The notes under the pieces: model-generated
The model's input: the letters and a program-made list of their open reading frames with translations, nothing else
Told to the model about the DNA's origin: nothing
Database searches by the model: none
Shown: in pieces, positions 8,477-14,726 of the stretch
How the letters are laid out: each line of letters starts with the position of its first letter
Position numbering within the stretch: the stretch's first letter is position 1
Assembly: GCF_900100075.1 (NCBI RefSeq)
Contig: NZ_FNEG01000010.1
Span: forward strand, 62,001 to 126,000
From: Chryseobacterium jejuense
Lineage (GTDB): Bacteria; Bacteroidota; Bacteroidia; Flavobacteriales; Weeksellaceae
Direction of reading: 5' to 3'
Length of the DNA: 64,000 nt
Position numbers and translations under genes: made by a program

Positions 8477-9277
8477 ATGTATACACAACTTGATATTGAA
8501 TCGCATTTTGACGGAAAGCTTAAAATTGCATATCTAAATCAGCCTGAAACGATGAATGCGCTTACGAAGCCAGCTTTAGGAGATTTGAAAGATTTCATTA
8601 AAGAATGCAGTGAAGATGAAACTGTAAGATGCGTTGCTATTTCTGGAAGAGGAAGAGCTTTTTGTTCCGGTCAAAACCTTGAAGAAGCTTTTGCTGTAGG
8701 CAAAGAGCACCACGATCAGGACATCATCAGAAAAATTGTGGTAGATTACTATAACCCATTGGTAATGGAAGTTACCCGTTGTAAGAAACCAGTTATTGCG
8801 TTAGTAAACGGTCCTGCTGTAGGGGCTGGCGCCATGTTGGCATTAATCTGTGACTTTGTGTTAGCCAATAACAAAGCTTATTTTGCTCAGGCGTTTTCAA
8901 ATATCGGTTTAATTCCTGATACAGGAGGAACCTATTTCTTACCGAAGCTTTTAGGTAGACAATTGGCTAATTATTTAGCTTTTACAGGTAAAAAATTATC
9001 TGCTGAAGAATCTAAAACCCATGGTCTTGTTGCTGAGGTCTTCACTGAAGAAGAGTTCGGACCAAAATCAATGGAAATTCTTGAGAAAATGGCGAATATG
9101 CCAACAGCAGCTCTTAAATTAACTAAAAAAGCTTTTGCTAGTTCTTATACCAATACTTTAAAAGAACAGTTGGAACTGGAAGGTGACCTACAACAGGAAG
9201 CGGCAGAAACAGAAGACTTCATAGAAGGTGTAAATGCCTTTTTACAGAAAAGAAAACCTGACTATAAAGGAAAATAA
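8477..9277 (+). CDS. paaG: 2-(1,2-epoxy-1,2-dihydrophenyl)acetyl-CoA isomerase, PaaG-like crotonase
   Basis: Isomerises the epoxide to oxepin-CoA, the substrate of PaaZ. This is a 266-aa crotonase-fold protein with the oxyanion-hole loops AFCSGQNL (about residue 62) and NGPAVGAGAMLALICD (about 113). FSNIGLIPDTGGTYFLP (about 136-152) carries the Asp-containing IPDTGG of PaaG rather than the Glu-containing loop of PaaF hydratases. Its place between paaD and paaH agrees. A PaaF-like role cannot be excluded from sequence alone. Confidence 0.85.
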   Translation: MYTQLDIESHFDGKLKIAYLNQPETMNALTKPALGDLKDFIKECSEDETVRCVAISGRGRAFCSGQNLEEAFAVGKEHHDQDIIRKIVVDYYNPLVMEVTRCKKPVIALVNGPAVGAGAMLALICDFVLANNKAYFAQAFSNIGLIPDTGGTYFLPKLLGRQLANYLAFTGKKLSAEESKTHGLVAEVFTEEEFGPKSMEILEKMANMPTAALKLTKKAFASSYTNTLKEQLELEGDLQQEAAETEDFIEGVNAFLQKRKPDYKGK

Positions 9278-9278
9278 G

Positions 9279-9397
9279 ATTAATATAACAATTTACCAAT
9301 GTAACAGTTTACCAATCAATATAAATGCTTAGTCAAGATTCAATTTTTTCGATAAAATTGTTACATTGGTAAACTGATACATTGTTACATTACTTTT
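9279..9397. repeat. Inverted-repeat element, paaG-paaH junction
   Basis: TTTACCAATGTAACAGTTTACCAAT on the left is mirrored by ATTGTTACATTGGTAAACTGATACATTG on the right, with a loop of about 50 bp of unrelated sequence. It is one of the best-paired members of the family. Confidence 0.8.
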
Positions 9398-9404
9398 TTT
9401 AACT

Positions 9405-10535
9405 ATGAATATTGGAATTATTGGGGCTGGAACCATGGGCGTAGGAATTGCTCAGGTGGCTGCAACAGCAGGATGCAAGGTCGTTTTATTCGATGCTAAT
9501 GCTCCACAAATAGATAAAGCACTTACAGGTTTAGAGAAAACCCTTCAGAAATTAACTGAAAAAGGAAAGATTTCTCAGGAAAAAGCTGCAGAGATCAGAA
9601 ACAATATCGTAAAAGGTGAAGCATTGCAGGATTTAAAAGATTCTAATCTAGTCATCGAAGCGATTATTGAAAACAAAGACATTAAAACCAAAGTTTTTAC
9701 AGAACTTGAAACGTATGTTTCTGAAGACTGTATCATCGGTTCCAATACATCATCCATCTCTATCACCTCTCTAGGTGCAGAATTAAAGAAACCAGAACGC
9801 TTCATAGGAATTCACTTTTTCAATCCGGCTCCATTGATGCCTTTAGTAGAAGTAATTCCCTCTTTATTAACAGAAAAAACTTTAGCTGAAAAAATATACA
9901 ACCTCATGAAAGAATGGGGAAAAATACCTGTTATTGCTAAAGATATTCCAGGATTTATCGTCAACAGAATTGCCCGTCCATATTATGGTGAAGCCTTAAG
10001 AATTGTTGAAGAAAATATTGCAACACCTGAGCAGGTAGATGAAGCGATGAAAACTTTAGGAAACTTCAAAATGGGCCCTTTTGAATTAATGGATCTTATT
10101 GGAGTAGATGTAAACTTTGCTGTAACCACAACAGTTTACAAAGATTATTTCTATGATCCTAAGTATAAGCCTTCTTTACTGCAACAGAGAATGTCTGAAG
10201 CTAAACTTCACGGCAGAAAAACAGGAAAAGGTTTCTATGATTACAGCGAAGGAGCTGCAAAACCGGAAGCGCAGAAAGACGATGCTCTTTATCAGCAGAT
10301 CTTTTTAAGAATTATTTCAATGCTGATTAATGAAGCTGTGGAAGCTAAAAGATTAGGAGTTGCCAATGATGAAGACATCGAACTGGCCATGCAGAAAGGA
10401 GTAAATTATCCAAAAGGATTATTAGGTTGGGGACAGGAAATTGGATATTCAAAAATCTCAGAAACCCTACAGAACCTTTACAACGAATATCAGGAAGAAA
10501 GGTATAGACAAAGCCCTTTACTGCGTAAAATGTAA
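9405..10535 (+). CDS. paaH: 3-hydroxyacyl-CoA dehydrogenase (3-hydroxyadipyl-CoA)
   Basis: NAD-dependent oxidation of 3-hydroxyadipyl-CoA to 3-oxoadipyl-CoA. The 376-aa protein has a Rossmann fold at the N-terminus (GIIGAGTMGVGIAQVAA, residues 3-19) and the catalytic His region GIHFFNPAPLMPLVEV (about 139). The C-terminal helical domains include FIVNRIARPYYGEALR and NFKMGPFELMDLIGVDVN. It lacks the second N-terminal-type domain seen in some longer E. coli-type PaaH proteins, as is usual for shorter family members. Confidence 0.92.
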   Translation: MNIGIIGAGTMGVGIAQVAATAGCKVVLFDANAPQIDKALTGLEKTLQKLTEKGKISQEKAAEIRNNIVKGEALQDLKDSNLVIEAIIENKDIKTKVFTELETYVSEDCIIGSNTSSISITSLGAELKKPERFIGIHFFNPAPLMPLVEVIPSLLTEKTLAEKIYNLMKEWGKIPVIAKDIPGFIVNRIARPYYGEALRIVEENIATPEQVDEAMKTLGNFKMGPFELMDLIGVDVNFAVTTTVYKDYFYDPKYKPSLLQQRMSEAKLHGRKTGKGFYDYSEGAAKPEAQKDDALYQQIFLRIISMLINEAVEAKRLGVANDEDIELAMQKGVNYPKGLLGWGQEIGYSKISETLQNLYNEYQEERYRQSPLLRKM

Positions 10536-10628
10536 CAATATACCAATCTAACAATGTAGCAATTGCGCTGTCATGCTGAGCTTGTCGAAGCATCTCATTG
10601 GTAAACTGTTACATTGTTAAATTATTAG
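10534..10628. repeat. Inverted-repeat element with GTCATGCTGAGC insert, paaH-orf junction
   Basis: Left arm AACAATATACCAATCTAACA; right arm CATTGGTAAACTGTTACATT. The loop holds GTCATGCTGAGCTTGTCG followed by AAGCATCTC, whose minus strand reads as the spurious peptide MLRQAQHDSAI. The element begins at the paaH stop codon. Confidence 0.8.
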
Positions 10629-10637
10629 ATTGAATAA

Positions 10638-10952
10638 ATGAATATAGAAGAATTCAGAGCTGAGTTGGAGACCAGACTTTTAATTGAGAAGCAGTATTTA
10701 ACTCAGGAAGCTTCCTCTATTGATGAGCAGGAAAGACTTGAGTTGCTAGGAGAGTTTAATGAGAAATATAGAACGCTGATTAATAGATTAGCCAATGAAA
10801 ATGGAATTGATCTAAATGCACTGTATGAAGAAGAAAACAGTTCAGCCAGCTCCGATACTCATCTTACATATGAACAGGTAATTCTCGGTAAAACCATGAG
10901 TGTTTATGATAGATTATCCGATGAATTATATGAAGAAATAACAAACATATAG
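10638..10952 (+). CDS. Small acidic protein of unknown function in the paa operon
   Basis: The 104-aa product is not recognised. It is strongly acidic and predicted mostly helical (residues 1-55, with heptad-like Leu/Ile spacing), with a Ser-rich linker near 68-73 and no signal or membrane segment. It starts at the first ATG after a repeat element and stops 2 bp before paaI, so translation is probably coupled. Its place between paaH and paaI suggests a role tied to the pathway, but no motif supports a specific one. Confidence 0.7.
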   Translation: MNIEEFRAELETRLLIEKQYLTQEASSIDEQERLELLGEFNEKYRTLINRLANENGIDLNALYEEENSSASSDTHLTYEQVILGKTMSVYDRLSDELYEEITNI

Positions 10953-10954
10953 AA

Positions 10955-11368
10955 ATGAATCCAAGACAAGTTGCAGATTATATGTTCGATCAGGATTATT
11001 TTTCCCAATGGATGAATATTAAAATGATTGAAGTAAAAGAAAACTATTGCCTGATAGAAATGCCTATCAAAAAGGATATGATTAATGGCCTTAAAACGGT
11101 TCATGGTGGAGTAACATTTGCTTTTGCAGATTCTGCACTGGCATTTTCATCCAACAATACAGGCGATGCAGCCGTAGCTTTAAACTGTATCATCAATTTT
11201 ACCAAAGCCGGAAAAGAAGGAGATGTTTTCAGAGCAGAAAGTGTCTTGGTGAATGATACCAGAAAAACAGCTGTGTACGACATTCAAATCACCAATCAGA
11301 ACAGTGAGCTGATTGCAAAATTTGTAGGGACAGTGTATAAAATAGGAAAGAAAGTAACTGAGCTGTAA
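10955..11368 (+). CDS. paaI: PaaI-type hydroxyphenylacetyl-CoA thioesterase
   Basis: Hot-dog thioesterase that releases CoA from dead-end phenylacetyl-CoA derivatives. The 137-aa product carries the family core KTVHGGVTFAFADSALAF (about residues 48-65), with the catalytic Asp in FAD and the preceding HGG. It follows the small acidic ORF by 2 bp and is followed by the left half of a repeat element. Confidence 0.92.
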   Translation: MNPRQVADYMFDQDYFSQWMNIKMIEVKENYCLIEMPIKKDMINGLKTVHGGVTFAFADSALAFSSNNTGDAAVALNCIINFTKAGKEGDVFRAESVLVNDTRKTAVYDIQITNQNSELIAKFVGTVYKIGKKVTEL

Positions 11369-11370
11369 GC

Positions 11371-11409
11371 TCAATGTAACAATATACCATTATAACAATG
11401 TACCAATAA
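11371..11409. repeat. Left arm of a split inverted-repeat element
   Basis: CAATGTAACAATATACCATT followed by ATAACAATGTACCAATAATG has the same left-arm composition as the other junction elements. Its complementary right arm is not beside it but about 390 bp away, at 11799-11838, beyond the four-helix-bundle gene. Confidence 0.7.
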
Positions 11410-11435
11410 TGAAATAAAATTAATTCCTAACACAC

Positions 11436-11798
11436 ATGATAAATTTCGAGAATAATCCATTAATTGAGAAAACTGTTCAATTTTCTTTAGATATAATTGA
11501 ATTTTGTGAATTGTTAGAAGAAAAAAGAAAATTTGTTATAGCAAAACAACTATTACGTTCTGGAACAGGTATAGGGGCAAATGCTTTTGAAGCACAAAAT
11601 CCTCACAGTAAGAATGATTTTGTAAATAAAATTAAAATTGCAGCTAAAGAACTGGAAGAAACCAAATATTGGCTATATCTGTGTAAACATTCTAAAACTT
11701 ATCCTTTTGATGAAAAATTGGAAATTCAGATTACAGAGATTGGAAAGATTATATATAAAATATTAAGTACAAGTTTAAATAAAAATCAATCAATCTAG
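11436..11798 (+). CDS. Four-helix-bundle protein (23S rRNA intervening-sequence/Avd-like family)
   Basis: The 120-aa helical protein has the family signature RSGTGIGANAFEAQ (about residues 43-56) followed by FVNKIKIAAKELEETKYWLYL (about 67-88). Relatives are encoded inside 23S rRNA intervening sequences, and the Avd subunits of diversity-generating retroelements share the fold. It has no known role in phenylacetate metabolism. It lies exactly between the two halves of an inverted-repeat element that elsewhere in the operon encloses only short DNA, so it looks like inserted cargo. The function is unknown. Confidence 0.85.
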   Translation: MINFENNPLIEKTVQFSLDIIEFCELLEEKRKFVIAKQLLRSGTGIGANAFEAQNPHSKNDFVNKIKIAAKELEETKYWLYLCKHSKTYPFDEKLEIQITEIGKIIYKILSTSLNKNQSI

Positions 11799-11838
11799 TA
11801 TTGTTACACTGTTACATTGCTAAATTGTTATATTAAAA
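11799..11838. repeat. Right arm of the split inverted-repeat element
   Basis: TATTGTTACACTGTTACATT followed by GCTAAATTGTTATATT is complementary to the arm at 11371-11409. It begins directly at the stop codon of the four-helix-bundle gene and ends just before the paaJ start. Confidence 0.7.
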
Positions 11839-11843
11839 TAATT

Positions 11844-13049
11844 ATGAACAACGTATACATCATAGACTATGTCAGAACTCCCATTTCAAAGTTACAGGGA
11901 GGATTATCAGAAGTAAGAGCAGATGATCTTGCAGCTATTGTTATCAAAGAAGTGGTGGCAAGAAACCCTGAAGTTCCTGTGGAGGAAATTGAGGATGTGA
12001 TTTTCGGGTGTGCTAATCAGGCTGGAGAAGATAACAGAAACGTAGCTAGAATGGGACTTTTATTAGCTGGTCTGCCTTATAAAATTGGTGGAGAGACGGT
12101 AAATAGGCTTTGTGCTTCAGGAATGTCAGCCGTAGCGAATGCTTTCCGTTCTATTGCAGCGGGTGAAGGTGAAATTTATATTGCAGGTGGAGTAGAGCAT
12201 ATGACGCGTTCTCCTTATGTAATGTCTAAACCAAGTGCAGCTTTTGGAAGAGACAGTCAGATGTATGATACCACTTTCGGATGGAGATTTATCAACCCGA
12301 AGATGAAAGAAATGTATGGCGTTGACGGAATGGGTGAAACTGCAGAAAATCTTGCAGACATGCACCAGATCAACAGAGAAGATCAGGACAAATTTGCCCT
12401 TTGGTCTCAGCAAAAAGCGACTAAAGCTCAGGAAAACGGAAGATTGGCTGAAGAAATCGTGAAAGTTGAAATTCCACAAAGAAAAGGAGATCCAATCGTT
12501 TTTGAAAAAGATGAGTTTATTAAACCAACTTCTTCCATCGAAGGATTAGGAAAACTTCGTCCTGCTTTCAGAAAAGAAGGAACCGTAACAGCAGGAAATG
12601 CTTCAGGAATGAACGATGGAGCAGCCGCTTTAATCTTAGCTAGCGAAGAAGCAGTAAAAAAATATGGATTAAAGCCGAAAGCTAAAATCTTAGGATCTTC
12701 TGTAGCAGGTGTAGAGCCAAGAATTATGGGAATAGGGCCTGTAGAAGCTACTCAGAAATTATTAAAGAGATTAAACCTGTCTCTTGAAGATATGGACATC
12801 ATCGAACTAAACGAAGCTTTTGCAGCACAGGCTTTAGCCGTAACAAGAAGCTTAGGTTTACAGGATGATGATGCAAGAATAAATCCAAACGGTGGAGCTA
12901 TTGCGATTGGTCACCCACTGGGCGTTTCCGGAGCAAGAATCATCGGTTCTGCAGCCATGGAACTTCAGAAACAGAATAAGAAATATGCATTATGTACCCT
13001 TTGTATCGGTGTTGGACAAGGGTATGCAATGGTCATTGAAAAAGTATAA
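11844..13049 (+). CDS. paaJ: 3-oxoadipyl-CoA thiolase
   Basis: Last pathway step: cleaves 3-oxoadipyl-CoA to succinyl-CoA and acetyl-CoA. The 401-aa thiolase has the acylated Cys in NRLCASGMSAV (about residue 89), the His loop GGAIAIGHPLGVSGAR (about 350) and the second Cys in CTLCIGVGQG near the C-terminus. The ATG at 11844 is chosen because nine upstream codons in the frame come from the repeat arm and give no thiolase sequence. It is of normal length. Confidence 0.95.
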   Translation: MNNVYIIDYVRTPISKLQGGLSEVRADDLAAIVIKEVVARNPEVPVEEIEDVIFGCANQAGEDNRNVARMGLLLAGLPYKIGGETVNRLCASGMSAVANAFRSIAAGEGEIYIAGGVEHMTRSPYVMSKPSAAFGRDSQMYDTTFGWRFINPKMKEMYGVDGMGETAENLADMHQINREDQDKFALWSQQKATKAQENGRLAEEIVKVEIPQRKGDPIVFEKDEFIKPTSSIEGLGKLRPAFRKEGTVTAGNASGMNDGAAALILASEEAVKKYGLKPKAKILGSSVAGVEPRIMGIGPVEATQKLLKRLNLSLEDMDIIELNEAFAAQALAVTRSLGLQDDDARINPNGGAIAIGHPLGVSGARIIGSAAMELQKQNKKYALCTLCIGVGQGYAMVIEKV

Positions 13050-13054
13050 CTTTT

Positions 13055-13152
13055 TCAATAATGTACCAATATAACAATGTATCAGTGTACCAATATTAAA
13101 GCATGATTTTCAAATTGGTACATTGGTAAACTGGTACATTTCTAAATTAAAT
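13055..13152. repeat. Inverted-repeat element, paaJ-paaY junction
   Basis: AATGTACCAATATAACAATG plus TATCAGTGTACCAATA on the left is mirrored by AATTGGTACATTGGTAAACT plus GGTACATTTCTAAATT on the right, around a loop of about 20 bp. Confidence 0.8.
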
Positions 13153-13169
13153 TTTTAATAAAAATTTTT

Positions 13170-13763
13170 ATGAACATCTACTCATATCACGGAATCCGCC
13201 CCATTATCAAACCTTCTGCCTATATCCATCCACAGGCAGTCATTATCGGGAATGTGGAAATTGGTGAAGAAGTCTATATCGGTCCCAATGCTGTGATCCG
13301 TGGCGACTGGGGAAAAATTATCATTAAAGACGGAGCCAATGTTCAGGAGAACTGTACCCTTCATGTTTTCCCCAATATAGAAACCATTTTGGAGGAATCA
13401 GCACATATTGGACATGGAGCGATTATTCATTCCGGACACATCGGAAAGAACTGTTTAATTGGAATGAATTCCGTTGTGATGGACAAAGCTTATATCGGTG
13501 ACGAAAGTATTGTCGGAGCTTTAGCTTTTGTTCCTGCGAACTTCAGATGTGAACCCAGAAAACTGATTGTAGGTAGCCCTGCAAAAATTATCCGTGATGT
13601 TTCTGATGAAATGATCCATTGGAAAACAGAAGGAACAAAACTATATCAGGAATTGGCCAGAGAAGGAAAAGAAGCTATTCTGCCTTGTGAGCCTTTTACA
13701 GAATATGTTCAGCAAATCCCTACAAAAATTGTTGATTACAGCATTTGGGATGATGTGAAATAA
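13170..13763 (+). CDS. paaY: PaaY, gamma-carbonic-anhydrase-fold protein (hexapeptide thioesterase)
   Basis: Left-handed beta-helix protein. PaaY proteins hydrolyse CoA thioesters that stall the phenylacetate pathway. The 197-aa product has hexapeptide repeats from about residue 25 to 140 and the metal-ligand histidines in LHVFPN and GHGAIIHSGHIG (about 72-95). It ends with a helical C-terminus. It is 19 bp from the following esterase gene, with no repeat element between them. Confidence 0.9.
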   Translation: MNIYSYHGIRPIIKPSAYIHPQAVIIGNVEIGEEVYIGPNAVIRGDWGKIIIKDGANVQENCTLHVFPNIETILEESAHIGHGAIIHSGHIGKNCLIGMNSVVMDKAYIGDESIVGALAFVPANFRCEPRKLIVGSPAKIIRDVSDEMIHWKTEGTKLYQELAREGKEAILPCEPFTEYVQQIPTKIVDYSIWDDVK

Positions 13764-13782
13764 TAACCTTTCAAAATTAAAT

Positions 13783-14610
13783 ATGATAAAGAAAATTGCT
13801 CTTGTATGCAGTATGATGTTGGCGGTAAATTCTATGGTATCAGCACAGACTGCTGCTGTTAAACCGCTTACGATAGGAGAAGTGAGGACCATTAAGTCCA
13901 AAGCTCTAAATGAAGAAAGAACATTGAATATCTATCTTCCTCAAAATTTTGATAAATCAAAGTCATACCCAATCATCTATCTCTTAGACGGAAGTATGAG
14001 TGAAGATTTTATCCATGTTACAGGGCTGGTGCAGTTCTTTAATCAAATGTATTCTATGCCGGAAACTATCGTGGTGGGAATTGCGAATATAGACAGAAAA
14101 AGAGATTTTACTTTCCATACAGATCTGAAGGATTTACAGAAAGACTATCCAACAACAGGACATTCAGATAAGTTTATCACCTTTTTTGAAAAAGAATTGA
14201 AACCTTATGTGGAAAGCCAGTTTAAAACAACAGAGAAATATTTGTTCGGGCAATCTCTTGGAGGGTTGTTAGCAACAGAAATCTTGCTGAAGAAACCGGA
14301 AATGTTCAACAATTATTTCATCATCAGCCCAAGTTTATGGTGGGATGATGAAAGCCTTTTAAAACAGGCTCCTCAGTTACTTGCAAAATCTGCAGATACT
14401 AAAAAATTCGTTTATGTTTCTGTGGGAAAAGGGGAGCATCCTGTGATGATAAAAGACGCAGGAAATTTTTATGATGTTTTGAAAAAAGCAGGTAAGAAAA
14501 ACTGGACAGTAGAATATAAAATGATGGAAACAGACAACCATGCAACTATTCTTCACAGAAGTTTATATGAAGGATTGGTAAAGCTGTTTCCGTATCAGGA
14601 ACCGAAATAA
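13783..14610 (+). CDS. Secreted alpha/beta hydrolase, putative esterase D (IroE/Fes-like)
   Basis: The 275-aa protein has an N-terminal signal peptide (MIKKIALVCSMMLAVNSMVSAQ), so it is periplasmic or outer-membrane associated. The nucleophile elbow is GQSLGG (about residue 163) in place of the usual GHSxGG. SPSLWWDDESLL and the late His in DNHATILHRS complete an esterase-D-type triad. It lies inside the phenylacetate operon, where it could release phenylacetate from external esters; that link is inferred from position only. Confidence 0.82.
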   Translation: MIKKIALVCSMMLAVNSMVSAQTAAVKPLTIGEVRTIKSKALNEERTLNIYLPQNFDKSKSYPIIYLLDGSMSEDFIHVTGLVQFFNQMYSMPETIVVGIANIDRKRDFTFHTDLKDLQKDYPTTGHSDKFITFFEKELKPYVESQFKTTEKYLFGQSLGGLLATEILLKKPEMFNNYFIISPSLWWDDESLLKQAPQLLAKSADTKKFVYVSVGKGEHPVMIKDAGNFYDVLKKAGKKNWTVEYKMMETDNHATILHRSLYEGLVKLFPYQEPK

Positions 14611-14613
14611 TTA

Positions 14614-14720
14614 TAAATGTAACAATATACCAATGTAAAAATATAACAGCCATTTGTCATTCCTAGCAAAGCGAAGAATTTCATGGGTAAACTGTTAGAT
14701 TGATACACTGTTAAATTAAG
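14614..14720. repeat. Inverted-repeat element with GTCAT insert, esterase-paaZ junction
   Basis: Left arm AATGTAACAATATACCAATG; right arm GGGTAAACTGTTAGATTGAT. The loop has the GTCATTCCTAGCAAAGCGAA variant of the insert seen at 6436 and 10534. Confidence 0.75.
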
Positions 14721-14726
14721 TATTAT

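Noticed and set aside
10345..10593. Minus-strand ORF beginning MLRQAQHDSAI
   Set aside because: It is the reverse reading of the GTCATGCTGAGC insert and the end of paaH; no start region or family, a repeat-derived artefact.
11817..11843. Earlier start for paaJ (MLNCYIKII)
   Set aside because: These codons lie in the repeat arm and add residues not found in thiolases; the ATG at 11844 gives the standard N-terminus.
5412..14720. Regularly spaced repeats that could be a CRISPR array
   Set aside because: The repeats are inverted, variable and separated by whole genes of about 0.3-2.5 kb; no uniform repeat-spacer pattern and no cas genes are present.
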